DNA of 46,438 nt from Gammaproteobacteria bacterium (GTDB lineage: Bacteria; Pseudomonadota; Gammaproteobacteria; Enterobacterales; Kangiellaceae), in NCBI GenBank assembly GCA_013373545.1, contig JABXHQ010000026.1, positions 1-46,438 of the forward strand. Direction: 5' to 3'. Positions 1 through 9,406 of this stretch are shown piece by piece; the stretch's first letter is position 1, and each line of letters opens with the position of its first letter. The notes under the pieces were generated by a model. The model was given only the letters and a program-made list of their open reading frames with translations, made no database searches and was not told where the DNA came from. The position numbers were made by a program, and so were the translations under genes.

Positions 1-323
1 GGCGCCGTAAAGCGTAAACGATTAAACAAGGCACCTTGGCTGCTCATTTTAATACTGCCAACTACGGCGGCATTAAAGCGCGTCGCCACTTGCTGCATCC
101 AGCGAGTAACACGTCCGTTTTCCGACTCAGCGGCCACTGCGTCGAGTGAGAAGCCAGTAGCAAACATCTCAGGTAAAATAATTAAGTCAAACCTACCCTG
201 TTGATTCAGCGCATCGAGATGCGAATCCAGTTGTTCCAGACTAGCCATAACATCTTGCCAACTGGGCGCAAATTGTAATGCCGCTACCCGCAAGGCATTG
301 GTTTCATTCATTACAGTTGACAT
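1..323 (-). CDS. Carbon-nitrogen hydrolase (omega-amidase/YafV-like), partial
   Basis: The 5' part of a minus-strand gene that runs off the left edge; about 107 codons are present. The translation has the nitrilase-superfamily start (LRVAALQFAPSWQ) and the catalytic Glu in LPEMFATGFS. This matches the omega-amidase/YafV branch, which hydrolyses alpha-ketoglutaramate or alpha-keto-4-methylthiobutyramate-type amides. The start at 323 is preceded by GGAG at good spacing and overlaps the end of the upstream aminotransferase gene by 13 bases. A second in-frame ATG at 311 overlaps its stop as TAATG. Coupling to a methionine/glutamine aminotransferase supports a transaminase plus omega-amidase salvage role (inference). 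The catalytic Lys and Cys lie outside the window. Confidence 0.8.
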   Translation of the reverse strand, partial: MSTVMNETNALRVAALQFAPSWQDVMASLEQLDSHLDALNQQGRFDLIILPEMFATGFSLDAVAAESENGRVTRWMQQVATRFNAAVVGSIKMSSQGALFNRLRFTA

Positions 324-1456
324 AATTTCTCCGCCGCTTCAATTAAGGTCGCCGAGTTTTTCGCAAAACATAAACGCGCTAAACGCGCTTCATGGGGCTG
401 TTGATAAAACACCGAAATGGGTATCACCGCCACACCGACTTCGCGCGTTAACCACTTAGCAAACTCGACTTCCGGCAAGTCACTCACCGCGCTGTAATCG
501 ACTAGCTGAAAATAGGTACCTTCACAGGGCAGCAGTTGCAAGCGACTGGGCGCCAAAGCGGCGCGCAATTCATCACGTTTTTGTTGATAGAACTGCGGCA
601 AATCCTGCCATAGCTCAGGCTTAGCGGCCAAGGTATCAGCAATCGCCGCTTGCATCGGCGTAGACGTGCTAAACGTGACGTATTGGTGAACCTTGCGGAA
701 CTCACTCATCATGGCTTGCGGCGCAATACAATACCCCACTTTCCATCCCGTCGTATGAAAAGTCTTACCAAACGAACTCACTACAAAACTGCGCTCGGCC
801 AAATCAGGAAATCGGTGCACACTTTGATGCGGCTGCTGATCAAAAATAATGTGTTCATAGACTTCATCGGACAAGCACCAACAGTTAAATTGCACAACTA
901 ACTGTTGTAATTGCTGCATGGCGGATTCGTCCAATACGCGGCCACTGGGGTTGTGCGGGCTATTAATAATAATCATCCGCACCCGTTCACTCATCACCGC
1001 TTCAAGGGCTGCAAAGTCGATGGCAAAGTCTGCCGTTAATGCAACATGAATGGGCTCGCCTCCGGCCATGCGGATCGCCGGATCATAACTGTCATAAGCC
1101 GGATCAAACACTACCACTTGGTCGCCGGGCTTAACCGCACACATAATCGCGGCGAATAAGGCTTCGGTAGCGCCCGATGTCACAGTGACTTCAGCGTCAG
1201 CACAAACCGTACGCTGATAACATTGCTCGGTCTTTAACGCAATTTGCTCGCGTAGTGCGGGTAATCCGGTCATTGGTGCGTATTGGTTTAGTCCAGTATT
1301 GATATAGTGATTAACTCGCTCTTTTAACAGACCATCACCATCAAAGTCGGGAAACCCTTGCGAAAGATTGATCGCTTGATGCTCAGCAGCGTATTGAGAC
1401 ATAACGGTAAAAATAGTGGTGCCGACATCGGGCAACTTACTGTGAAATGCACGCAT
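311..1456 (-). CDS. ybdL: Methionine aminotransferase (YbdL-like), PLP-dependent class I/II
   Basis: A fold-type I aminotransferase of 381 aa, full length for YbdL (about 386 aa). Visible motifs are NQYAPMTGLPALR near residue 38, VTSGATEA (PLP phosphate region), the NSPHNPSG loop, SDEVYEHI, and the PLP-lysine motif SSFGKTFHTTGWK. The family transaminates methionine, and to some extent aromatic residues and glutamine, with 2-oxoacids in the cytosol. It is followed at once, with overlap, by an omega-amidase gene, the pairing expected when an amide 2-oxoacid product must be hydrolysed to pull the reaction. The ATG at 1456 precedes a standard LPDVGTTIF opening, so the start is sound. Confidence 0.88.
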   Translation of the reverse strand: MRAFHSKLPDVGTTIFTVMSQYAAEHQAINLSQGFPDFDGDGLLKERVNHYINTGLNQYAPMTGLPALREQIALKTEQCYQRTVCADAEVTVTSGATEALFAAIMCAVKPGDQVVVFDPAYDSYDPAIRMAGGEPIHVALTADFAIDFAALEAVMSERVRMIIINSPHNPSGRVLDESAMQQLQQLVVQFNCWCLSDEVYEHIIFDQQPHQSVHRFPDLAERSFVVSSFGKTFHTTGWKVGYCIAPQAMMSEFRKVHQYVTFSTSTPMQAAIADTLAAKPELWQDLPQFYQQKRDELRAALAPSRLQLLPCEGTYFQLVDYSAVSDLPEVEFAKWLTREVGVAVIPISVFYQQPHEARLARLCFAKNSATLIEAAEKLCQL

Positions 1457-1787
1457 GGCAGTGCTCTCGTTTTACTCTCGGATAATCGGATCATGACACA
1501 GAGCGGGATTTTCCCCAAATTACGCCTGAGTTGGCTAATTTTCCGCCTTATTTTGCCGCTAATCGAAAGATTTTTTTATATTATTGTGCGCTGCAACCAC
1601 AATTATCATATATAATTACGCCTAAGTTTTCGGAGCACCAGCTTCGGTTGTCCCGCAACTTGAACGCAAAATTCGATTGATCACTCGATTTTGACCTGCT
1701 CATTTGATCCACATCAGGAAATCTTGATCAGGTTCGGGGCAAAATCACATCGTCGTTAAACCTTAAAAATAAGATCTGGAACCCAAT
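1457..1787. other. Intergenic region between ybdL and ccoN (331 bp)
   Basis: A divergent promoter region. The left half is very AT-rich (about 1560-1615) and probably holds the minus-strand ybdL promoter. A TTGTGG / 16 / TATAAA arrangement can be read on the minus strand, but it is weak. The right half holds the FNR/ANR-type box listed separately, plus extra TTGAT half-sites at 1677-1681 and 1724-1728. No coding potential was seen. Confidence 0.55.
1704..1717 (+). promoter_or_regulatory. FNR/ANR-type box upstream of ccoNOQP
   Basis: TTGAT-CCAC-ATCAG matches the FNR/ANR consensus TTGAT-N4-ATCAA at 9 of 10 defined positions. Its centre is about 1710.5. A -10-like CAAAAT at 1740-1745 would put the transcription start near 1752, so the box would sit close to -41.5, the class II activator position. 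This fits oxygen-dependent induction of a high-affinity oxidase. The regulator gene is not in the window. Confidence 0.7.
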
Positions 1788-3215
1788 ATGACTGAGACAA
1801 ACGCACCGTCCTATAACTATACAGTTGTACGGCAGTTTGCTGTTATGACTGTTATATGGGGAATTGTAGGTATGGCTGTAGGTGTATTGCTCGCCGCGCA
1901 ACTGCTTTTCCCTGAGCTTAACTTTGATACTCCGTGGCTGACTTATTCACGGATCCGCCCACTGCACACCAATGCAGTTATCTTTGCATTCGGCGGCTGC
2001 GCGCTAATGTGTACCTCGCTGTATGTAGTGCAGCGTACCTGTCAAACACCACTGTTCAGTAACTTTTTAGCTGGCTTTGTGTTTTGGGGCTGGCAGTTGG
2101 TTATCTTGCTAGCGGCTATTTCATTGCCTTTAGGTTACACCTCAAGTAAAGAGTATGCAGAACTTGAGTGGCCAATCGATATCTTGATTGCGCTGGTGTG
2201 GGTGGCCTATGCGATTGTTTTCTTTGGCACCATAATGAAACGTAAAAGTCCGCACATTTATGTTGCGAACTGGTTCTATGGTGCATTTATTCTAACCGTT
2301 GCCATTTTACATATCGTGAACAGCGCGGCTATTCCATTGAGCTGGACTAAGTCTTACTCAGTGTACGCCGGTGCCGTCGATGCTATGGTGCAATGGTGGT
2401 ACGGTCATAATGCGGTTGGTTTCTTCTTAACTGCTGGTTTCCTCGGCATGATGTATTACTACGTACCAAAGCAAGCCGGTCGCCCAGTGTACTCATATCG
2501 TTTATCGATTGTTCACTTCTGGGCATTAATTGCTATTTATATGTGGGCTGGCCCGCATCACTTGCATTACACCGCACTTCCCGACTGGGCACAGTCTCTT
2601 GGCATGATCATGTCTTTGATTCTTTTAGCACCGTCTTGGGGCGGGATGATCAACGGCATCATGACCTTATCCGGTGCTTGGCATAAATTACGCACCGACC
2701 CAATTTTGAAATTCTTAATTGTGTCGCTATCGTTCTACGGCATGTCGACCTTTGAAGGTCCAATGATGGCAATCAAAACCGTTAATGCGCTATCTCATTA
2801 CACTGAGTGGACTATTGGTCACGTACACTCTGGCGCACTCGGTTGGGTGGCATTCGTATCGATTGGCGCTATGTACTACATGTTACCGAGAATGTTTGGT
2901 CAAAAAGAAATGTACAGTATCAAACTGATTAACTGGCATTTCTGGATTGCCACAGTCGGTGTTGTTTTATACATCGCGGCCATGTGGATTGCTGGTGTAA
3001 TGGAAGGTCTAATGTGGCGTTCATTCAATGATGACGGCACCCTTGCTTATACCTTTGTACAAACAGTAGAAATGAAAAAGCCGTATTACGCCATTCGCTT
3101 GGTTGGCGGCGCGTTATTCTTGAGCGGTATGTTTATCATGGCCTACAACATGTTTAAAACCATGGCTGCTCCAAAGCGCGCTACGGTTGACAAAGCTGCA
3201 CCGGCAGTGGCGTAA
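1788..3215 (+). CDS. ccoN: cbb3-type cytochrome c oxidase subunit I
   Basis: Catalytic subunit of the cbb3 heme-copper oxidase in the inner membrane, reducing O2 to water with proton pumping. The 475-aa, roughly 12-helix protein is the usual length. Ligand histidines sit at canonical numbers: H60 (RPLHTNAV, low-spin heme b), H207 (YGHNAVG), H257/H258 (PHHLHY, CuB), and H345/H347 ([10 protein letters not shown], hemes b3 and b). It is first in ccoNOQP, 11 bp before ccoO. The upstream FNR/ANR-type box suggests microaerobic induction. The ribosome-binding site is weak, but the start matches the family. Confidence 0.97.
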   Translation: MTETNAPSYNYTVVRQFAVMTVIWGIVGMAVGVLLAAQLLFPELNFDTPWLTYSRIRPLHTNAVIFAFGGCALMCTSLYVVQRTCQTPLFSNFLAGFVFWGWQLVILLAAISLPLGYTSSKEYAELEWPIDILIALVWVAYAIVFFGTIMKRKSPHIYVANWFYGAFILTVAILHIVNSAAIPLSWTKSYSVYAGAVDAMVQWWYGHNAVGFFLTAGFLGMMYYYVPKQAGRPVYSYRLSIVHFWALIAIYMWAGPHHLHYTALPDWAQSLGMIMSLILLAPSWGGMINGIMTLSGAWHKLRTDPILKFLIVSLSFYGMSTFEGPMMAIKTVNALSHYTEWTIGHVHSGALGWVAFVSIGAMYYMLPRMFGQKEMYSIKLINWHFWIATVGVVLYIAAMWIAGVMEGLMWRSFNDDGTLAYTFVQTVEMKKPYYAIRLVGGALFLSGMFIMAYNMFKTMAAPKRATVDKAAPAVA

Positions 3216-3226
3216 GGAGTATTTCG

Positions 3227-3832
3227 ATGAAACATGAAACGATAGAAAAAAACATCGGCCTTATGGGCATCTTGGTCCTTATTGTCATTAGCTTTGGTGG
3301 CTTAGCCGAAATTGTTCCTTTGTTCTTCTTAAAAGAAACCACCAAACCGGTTGAAGGCTTACGTCCTTATACCGCGTTGGAAATGGAAGGCCGTGATATT
3401 TATATTCGCGAAGGCTGTAATGTTTGTCACTCACAAATGGTGCGTCCGTTCCGCGCTGAAACCGAACGCTACGGCAGCTACTCAGTAGCCGGCGAGCATG
3501 TATGGGAGCATCCGTTCTTGTGGGGTTCAAAACGCACCGGACCTGATCTTGCTCGCGTCGGCGGACGTTACAGCGATGAATGGCATCGAGTTCACTTACG
3601 CAACCCGCGTATTGTTGTTCCCGAGTCGAATATGCCCGGTTTCCCGTGGTTGGAAGAAAATGTACTTGATGGCGAGTTAACCGCCGAGAAGTTGCGCATT
3701 TTCAAGGAGCATTTTGGCGTTCCTTACACCGACGAACAAATTGCTAATGCTAAAGCAGAAGTTGCCGGTAAAACCGAACTCGATGCGGTGGTTGCTTACT
3801 TGCAGTCATTGGGTCACGCCGCTCCGAAGTAG
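3227..3832 (+). CDS. ccoO: cbb3-type cytochrome c oxidase subunit II (mono-heme)
   Basis: Membrane-anchored mono-heme c subunit that passes electrons from CcoP to CcoN. It has one N-terminal membrane segment (about residues 11-34) and then a periplasmic cytochrome domain. The heme-binding CNVCH is at C64-H68, and an axial-ligand candidate Met is at 136 in ESNMPGFPW. The 201-aa length is typical. GGAG lies just before the ATG. It is the second gene of the ccoNOQP operon. Confidence 0.96.
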   Translation: MKHETIEKNIGLMGILVLIVISFGGLAEIVPLFFLKETTKPVEGLRPYTALEMEGRDIYIREGCNVCHSQMVRPFRAETERYGSYSVAGEHVWEHPFLWGSKRTGPDLARVGGRYSDEWHRVHLRNPRIVVPESNMPGFPWLEENVLDGELTAEKLRIFKEHFGVPYTDEQIANAKAEVAGKTELDAVVAYLQSLGHAAPK

Positions 3833-3842
3833 GCATTACGCT

Positions 3843-4046
3843 ATGGATATGAATATTTTTCGAGGTCTAGAAACAGCAGCATTATTGGTGCTGTTTGTTG
3901 GCCTAGTTATTTGGGCCTATTCGGGCAAACGTAAAAAAGACTTTGATGAAGCAGCCAATATGCCGCTGAATGAAAAAGATGATGGCATTGACCATTCAAT
4001 GAACCCGAATACAAATACGATTAAGCAAGGTGAATCTCATGAGTAA
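3843..4046 (+). CDS. ccoQ: cbb3-type cytochrome oxidase small subunit CcoQ
   Basis: A 67-aa protein with one membrane helix (about residues 10-26, ETAALLVLFVGLVIWAYSG) and a charged cytoplasmic tail (KRKKDFDEAANMPL), the standard CcoQ/FixQ layout. CcoQ stabilises the assembled oxidase. The frame is open further upstream, but that part overlaps the ccoO coding region. The ATG at 3843 lies 10 bp after the ccoO stop and gives the expected MDMNIFRG start; an ATG at 3849 is an alternative. Its 3' end overlaps the ccoP start by 8 bases. Confidence 0.92.
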   Translation: MDMNIFRGLETAALLVLFVGLVIWAYSGKRKKDFDEAANMPLNEKDDGIDHSMNPNTNTIKQGESHE

Positions 4047-4920
4047 CTTTTGGAGTTGGTGGATCATAATCATTACCGCAATCATTATTGTCGGTAGTTT
4101 TGTGGTGCTGCATCTTACTCGTAAAATGGAAGATAATGGCGAAGAAACAACCGGCCACGTCTACGATGGTATTGAAGAATATAACAACCCACTACCTAAG
4201 TGGTGGCTGAACCTGTTCTACATTACGTTAGTGTTTTCAATGGGCTATTTATTTTTATACCCAGGTCTTGGCAGTTACAAAGGCTACTTTAATTGGAGCC
4301 AAGAAAGTAACTGGGAAGAAGAAGTGGCCGAAGCGGAAAAAGTCTATGGTCCGGTATTCGCACAGTATCAAGACACACCGATTAAAGAACTGATTAAAGA
4401 TGAAAACGCGATGGATATTGGTCGTCGTATCTTTTTGAATGTGTGCGCAGCGTGTCATGGAAGCGATGCTTCCGGAGCCCCTGGTTTTCCTAACTTAACC
4501 GATAACGACTGGTTATACGGTGGTACGCCGGAGAAAATCGTTGAGACGTTAGTGAATGGTCGTCAAGGCGCGATGATGGCGTTTGGAGAGCAGTTAAACG
4601 AAGAGCAAATTTCACAGTTAACCAGCTATGTGGTGAGTTTGTCAGGTATGACAGCACCAGAAAAAGAAATTGCTGCAGGTGAAAAACTATTCGCCGCTAA
4701 CTGTGTAGCGTGTCACGGTGCCGATGCCAAAGGTAACCAGATGATCGGTGCCCCCAACCTGACTGATAATATTTGGCTTTACAGCCGTTCACGTAAGGTT
4801 ATCGCACGTACCATTCGTAACGGTCGCAACGGTAATATGCCGGCGCATAAAGAAATCTTAGGTGATGCCAAGCTACATTTAGTCGCCGCCTACGTATATA
4901 GCTTGTCCAATAAAAAATAA
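4039..4920 (+). CDS. ccoP: cbb3-type cytochrome c oxidase subunit III (di-heme)
   Basis: Di-heme c subunit that accepts electrons from soluble or membrane cytochromes c. There is an N-terminal membrane helix (about 8-26) and a second one (about 56-74), then two class I cytochrome c domains with CAACH at 136-140 and CVACH at 222-226. The start at 4039 (MSNFWSWW) is chosen over an in-frame GTG at 4030 because AAGG lies eight bases before the ATG. It overlaps ccoQ, suggesting coupled translation. 293 aa is normal for the family. Confidence 0.96.
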   Translation: MSNFWSWWIIIITAIIIVGSFVVLHLTRKMEDNGEETTGHVYDGIEEYNNPLPKWWLNLFYITLVFSMGYLFLYPGLGSYKGYFNWSQESNWEEEVAEAEKVYGPVFAQYQDTPIKELIKDENAMDIGRRIFLNVCAACHGSDASGAPGFPNLTDNDWLYGGTPEKIVETLVNGRQGAMMAFGEQLNEEQISQLTSYVVSLSGMTAPEKEIAAGEKLFAANCVACHGADAKGNQMIGAPNLTDNIWLYSRSRKVIARTIRNGRNGNMPAHKEILGDAKLHLVAAYVYSLSNKK

Positions 4921-4938
4921 TTTTTATTGATGGTATAT

Positions 4939-4964
4939 AGCGCGGCACTTGCCGCGCTGATGTT
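4939..4964 (+). terminator. Hairpin terminator or attenuator between ccoP and ccoG
   Basis: A perfect 8-bp stem (AGCGCGGC / GCCGCGCT) with a 4-base loop at 4939-4958, followed by a short T-containing stretch. It sits in the 56-bp gap between the structural and assembly genes. The weak T tract suggests partial termination or protection of the 3' end of the ccoNOQP message rather than a full stop. Confidence 0.55.
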
Positions 4965-4976
4965 TTAAGGTCCGTC

Positions 4977-6374
4977 ATGTCAAAGTCTGAAAAGCAAGTC
5001 AAACGCACCCGCGATCTCTACCAATCAGCTGAGAAAATTTATCCGCGTCAGGTTCATGGCCTATTTGCCCGGCTACGGGTATTATCGGTTTGGGCCCTGC
5101 TCGGTTTTTTCTATATTGGCCCGTGGTTAACTTGGGATGGGCGCCAAGCCATCTTACTCGATTTGCCGGCGCGACAGTTTCACTTGTTTGGCATTACCTT
5201 TTGGCCACAAGACTTTATTTTCTTAACCGCTATTTTAATTATTGCCGCTTTAGCACTGTTCTTCTTCACCTCAGTTGCTGGACGATTATGGTGTGGTTTT
5301 GCGTGTCCACAAACGGTTTGGACTGAAACCTTTATTTGGATTGAGCGCTTCGTTGAAGGTGACCGCAACCAACGGATGAAACTGGATAAACAGCCTTGGT
5401 CCGTTCGCAAAGTTTCAATAAAAGCAACCAAACACTTTTTGTGGCTCTCTTTCGCACTGTTTACCGGTTATACCTTTGTTGGGTTCTTTTCGCCGATTAA
5501 AGAGTTAACGGTTGATTTAATTGAGTGGACCTTAGGTCCCTGGGAAATGTTTTGGGTATTTTTCTATGCCTTAGCAACCTATGGCAACGCTGGATGGCTG
5601 CGTGAGCAAGTGTGCCTTTACATGTGTCCATACGCCCGTTTTCAAAGCGCTATGTTCGATGAAGAGACGCTGATTATTGCGTATGATGAAAAACGCGGCG
5701 AATCGCGTGGTCACCGCAAGAAAGATGACACTGAATATAAGATTAAGGGACTCGGCGATTGCATTGACTGTAAACAATGCGTACACGTTTGTCCGACCGG
5801 CATTGATATTCGTAACGGCCTGCAATATGAATGTATCGCTTGCGCGGCCTGTATTGATGTTTGTGATGATGTAATGGATAAAATGGGTTACGACAAAGGA
5901 CTGATTCGTTACTCTACTGAAAACGCAATGAAGGGTAAGCCAACTAAGGTGTTGCGCCCGAAAACAATTCTCTATGGCTCGTTGCTAACCGGCTTGTTGA
6001 TCGCATTTTTTGTTTCGCTCGCTTATCGCACGCCGATTGAATTGGATATTATTCGTGATCGACAACGACTTTACGTGGAGACTGATCAGGGTTTAATTCA
6101 AAATGTATACACCATCAAAGTCGCTAATATGGCACAGGTGGCACATAATTATCGCCTAACCGTTGCTGGATTACCCGACATTGAACTGGTCGGCGAAACG
6201 GAGTTTAGTGTCGATTCAGGTAAAATCAAAACGTTAACCTTTCGTGTTGCCGTCGATCCCGGTGATCTTACCAACACGGTGAATGACTTATACTTTACCA
6301 TTCAATCAACCGATGATGAGACCATCGAGCAAACTCAAGAGTCTCGATTTATTGGCCCAGCCCTTGGCCGCTAA
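4977..6374 (+). CDS. ccoG: cbb3 oxidase accessory protein CcoG (FixG/RdxA), 4Fe-4S membrane protein
   Basis: Inner-membrane iron-sulfur protein needed for cbb3 assembly; homologues reduce Cu(II) for CuB insertion. The 465-aa protein has several N-terminal membrane helices, a CGFACPQTVW motif (about residue 105), and a ferredoxin region with two 4Fe-4S cysteine sets starting at C262 (CIDCKQCVHVCP) and C286 (CIACAACIDVC). A last membrane helix (about 325-345) leads to a C-terminal Ig-like domain, which ends in FIGP. It is the first assembly gene, before ccoH-ccoI-ccoS. Confidence 0.95.
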   Translation: MSKSEKQVKRTRDLYQSAEKIYPRQVHGLFARLRVLSVWALLGFFYIGPWLTWDGRQAILLDLPARQFHLFGITFWPQDFIFLTAILIIAALALFFFTSVAGRLWCGFACPQTVWTETFIWIERFVEGDRNQRMKLDKQPWSVRKVSIKATKHFLWLSFALFTGYTFVGFFSPIKELTVDLIEWTLGPWEMFWVFFYALATYGNAGWLREQVCLYMCPYARFQSAMFDEETLIIAYDEKRGESRGHRKKDDTEYKIKGLGDCIDCKQCVHVCPTGIDIRNGLQYECIACAACIDVCDDVMDKMGYDKGLIRYSTENAMKGKPTKVLRPKTILYGSLLTGLLIAFFVSLAYRTPIELDIIRDRQRLYVETDQGLIQNVYTIKVANMAQVAHNYRLTVAGLPDIELVGETEFSVDSGKIKTLTFRVAVDPGDLTNTVNDLYFTIQSTDDETIEQTQESRFIGPALGR

Positions 6375-6395
6375 AAAAGTTTGGACGAAAATATT

Positions 6396-6893
6396 ATGAA
6401 TGCACCACAACGCGAAGACACTCAACCTTGGTATAAGCAGTTTTGGCCATGGTTTATTATAGCCCTACCCGGTAGCGTTGTTATTGCTGGCTTTGTCACT
6501 CTGTGGATCAGCATGCAGAATAGCCACGAGATGGTCACGGGTGATTACTTTAAAAAAGGCCTCGCCATCAATGAAACCAAGGAACGACAAAAAGAAGCCG
6601 AGCGTCGTAATTTGAGCTTCGAGGTTGCATTGACCAATAAACGCATAGAAATCAATGCACCGGACAATTTTAACGAACCGCTGCTGTATTTGTTTTTCCA
6701 ACACCCGGCAAAGTCAGCACAAGACTTTACCTTAGTACTCAACCGCAATCAGCAAGGTATTTATTTTGCTGATGCACGAGAAATTGAAGATTTTGATTAT
6801 CGTATTCGATTATGGTCGCCGGAAAATACTTGGGAACTTAAATCGCGCTGGCAGCCCACTCGTCAATCAGCCTTTGTCCTCAAGGCACAGTGA
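6396..6893 (+). CDS. ccoH: cbb3 oxidase assembly protein CcoH (FixH family)
   Basis: A 165-aa FixH-family protein. It has the family opening QPWYKQFWPWFIIALPG with one membrane helix (about 14-38), VTGDYFKKGLAIN, and a periplasmic domain ending near the C-terminus. The family binds the oxidase during assembly. The frame extends to a TTG at 6381, but the ATG at 6396 gives the conserved start. Its stop overlaps the ccoI start as GTGA, so translation is probably coupled. Confidence 0.9.
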   Translation: MNAPQREDTQPWYKQFWPWFIIALPGSVVIAGFVTLWISMQNSHEMVTGDYFKKGLAINETKERQKEAERRNLSFEVALTNKRIEINAPDNFNEPLLYLFFQHPAKSAQDFTLVLNRNQQGIYFADAREIEDFDYRIRLWSPENTWELKSRWQPTRQSAFVLKAQ

Positions 6894-9325
6894 AAGATTT
6901 AAGCTGTTTCCACTGTCATGAGACGGTGCCGGAAGATTTTTCTGCCACGCTTAAGTGGGACAATGAGCCACGCCACTTTTGTTGTGCTGGCTGTCTTGCG
7001 GTGGCCGAAGCGATTATCGACAATGGCCTGGATGACTACTACAAATTTCGTACCGACAGTGCTGATCGTGCACAGGCTTTGATCCCAGAACAGTTACAAG
7101 AGCTCAACGTTCTCGATGATGCGGTGATTCAACAAGATTTTGTGGCGAGCCAAGATTCTAACAAAACAGCTGAGCTGGGTATTGAAGGGATCAGTTGTGC
7201 CGCTTGTAGTTGGTTGATTGAAACGCGCTTACAAAAAGAGTCCGGCGTTCATCGTGTGCAAGTCAATCCGATCACCCACCGACTGCAACTGTCTTGGGAC
7301 AGCCAGCAAGTAAAACTCAGCGAGCTGCTGACGATTTTATTAAAGCTTGGCTATCGCACTTTTCCATTCCAACAAAATCATTTTGAAACTCAACTGCGTA
7401 AAGAGAATCGCAATTACTTGATGCGACTCGGTGTAGCAGGTCTCGGTATGATGCAAGTCATGATGTTTGCGATTGGCTTGTATATTGGTGACGACCAAGA
7501 CATTACTCGTTCACAACAGTTTTTCTTGCACTGGATCAGCGGACTCATTGCGTTACCTATTGTGCTCTACTCGGCATTCCCGTTTTTTCGCAACGCTTAT
7601 TATGGCTTAAAAGCGCGTCACTTAGTAATGGACGTACCGGTGGTGATTGCCATTACGGTTGCCTTTATTGCTAGTATTGTTGCAACCGTAAACGAGCAAG
7701 GAACGGTCTACTTTGATTCCGTTTCAATGTTTATTTTCTTCTTATTGCTTGGCCGCTTTTTAGAACACCGAGTACGTGTAAAATCGGTTATGGCGACGCA
7801 AACACAGCGCCAACTATTGCCTTTGTCCGTCACTTTAAAAACTCCTAGCGATGAGAAAGCCGTTCCGCTGTATCAGGTACAAGTTGGTGATCAGGTTGTG
7901 GTTGCCAGCGGTCAAACCTTCCCCATAGATGGAGATATTGTTGAAGGCAGTACCACGGTCAATGAGTCAATGTTGTCTGGCGAATCGACCGGTGTTGCGA
8001 AAAAAATTGGTGATAAAGTACTTGCCGGAAGTATAAATGATGCGCAAACCGTAACCGTAAAAGCAACCGCCATTGGCGAGGCTACGTATCTATCAGCGTT
8101 ACAACGAATGACCCATCAAGCGGCACTGTCACGCCCTGCAGTCGCCAAACTCACCGATAAAGTCGCGCATTATTTTGTACTCGCAATTTTACTCATTGTT
8201 AGCGTCGTTTATCTAACCTGGTTGTCGCTCGATCCAAACAGTGCCTTTTGGATTGCGCTCAGCGTATTAGTCGTTAGCTGCCCCTGTGCGTTATCACTCG
8301 CCACGCCAACCGCACTCACTACTGCCAGTCATCATTTAAGTCGCAGTGGCTTGTTGATTTTAAAGCCCGATGCACTACCCAACTTAGAAAAAATAACGCT
8401 TGCCGCGTTTGATAAAACGGGTACATTAACCGATGGTCAACTGGTGTTAAAAACCATTGACGTACTCGATCCGAATTACCCATCTGAGCTGCTGCGTAAC
8501 ATTGCCGCTTCGTTAGAGCTGCATCAAACTCACCCGGTGGCACAAGCGTTACAGCGCGAGTCTTTTGCCCAGCTCCCCTTTACCCAAGTTGAACAAGTAC
8601 GCGGTAAAGGCATTCAAGGTTTTTTTAATGGTCACTGCTTTCGAATTGGTAGTGCCGAATTTTGTAGTAGCGTTTCTTCCAATACCGATGCTGAAAACTT
8701 GGCTACAACTAATAATTGCAACCACAACGTTTGTGATATCGATGTTTATATTAGCTGCGACAACCAACTCATCGCGCGCTTGTGGTTTAGTGATCGGTTA
8801 AAGCCCAATGCTGAGCAGCTGTTTAACCAGTTAGCCGCCCTCAATATCAAAACGGTTATTCTAAGTGGCGACAAAAATCAACGCGTCAACGCCATTGCAC
8901 AAGCCGTGCACGCGGAAGCGGCATTTGGGCAACAGTCCCCGCAAGACAAAGCCGATTATATTAAAGCGCAACAAAACCAAGGTGACGTGGTGTTAATGGT
9001 GGGCGATGGTATCAATGATAGTTTGGTGCTGGCTCAAGCCGATGTTGGGATCGCCGTCGACAGTGCCGCGGACATCACCCAAGTCAATGCCGATGCCGTA
9101 TTAACCACTCATGATATTGGCCAGCTACTCACCATGAAACAATTAGCCGATAAAACCCAAACCGTTATTCGACAAAACTTAACTTGGGCGCTTGCGTATA
9201 ATATTACTGCGATCCCGTTTGCCGCCGTTGGCTGGGTACCGCCTTGGTTAGCGGCGATAGGCATGACCGGCAGCTCTATTATCGTAGTATTAAACGCGTT
9301 ACGGTTACGCTATAAAAATGACTAA
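6890..9325 (+). CDS. ccoI: Copper-transporting P1B-type ATPase for cbb3 assembly (CcoI/FixI)
   Basis: An 811-aa P1B ATPase that exports copper for maturation of the cbb3 CuB site. In order: an N-terminal Cys-rich treble-clef-like domain (CFHCH at 6-10 and CCAGC at 31-35), an HMA domain with CAAC at 103-106, membrane helices, the actuator motif SGES, the transport-site CPC at 464-466, the phosphorylation Asp 508 in DKTGTLT, and the hinge GDGINDS. The N-terminal Cys domain plus CPC is the CopA2/FixI type rather than housekeeping CopA. The start is GTG, overlapping the ccoH stop. Confidence 0.95.
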   Translation: MKDLSCFHCHETVPEDFSATLKWDNEPRHFCCAGCLAVAEAIIDNGLDDYYKFRTDSADRAQALIPEQLQELNVLDDAVIQQDFVASQDSNKTAELGIEGISCAACSWLIETRLQKESGVHRVQVNPITHRLQLSWDSQQVKLSELLTILLKLGYRTFPFQQNHFETQLRKENRNYLMRLGVAGLGMMQVMMFAIGLYIGDDQDITRSQQFFLHWISGLIALPIVLYSAFPFFRNAYYGLKARHLVMDVPVVIAITVAFIASIVATVNEQGTVYFDSVSMFIFFLLLGRFLEHRVRVKSVMATQTQRQLLPLSVTLKTPSDEKAVPLYQVQVGDQVVVASGQTFPIDGDIVEGSTTVNESMLSGESTGVAKKIGDKVLAGSINDAQTVTVKATAIGEATYLSALQRMTHQAALSRPAVAKLTDKVAHYFVLAILLIVSVVYLTWLSLDPNSAFWIALSVLVVSCPCALSLATPTALTTASHHLSRSGLLILKPDALPNLEKITLAAFDKTGTLTDGQLVLKTIDVLDPNYPSELLRNIAASLELHQTHPVAQALQRESFAQLPFTQVEQVRGKGIQGFFNGHCFRIGSAEFCSSVSSNTDAENLATTNNCNHNVCDIDVYISCDNQLIARLWFSDRLKPNAEQLFNQLAALNIKTVILSGDKNQRVNAIAQAVHAEAAFGQQSPQDKADYIKAQQNQGDVVLMVGDGINDSLVLAQADVGIAVDSAADITQVNADAVLTTHDIGQLLTMKQLADKTQTVIRQNLTWALAYNITAIPFAAVGWVPPWLAAIGMTGSSIIVVLNALRLRYKND

Positions 9326-9406
9326 AGCTTGTTGTCGCCAGCACGAACCGTTAAGATCCGAGGCATGTGCGCGCTAAACTGGCTGAATCGTTAACAAAGG
9401 TTACCT

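Noticed and set aside
9318-9377. A 19-codon frame beginning at the end of ccoI and containing three Cys codons
   Set aside because: Too short, overlaps ccoI, has no ribosome-binding site, and there is nothing to compare it with.
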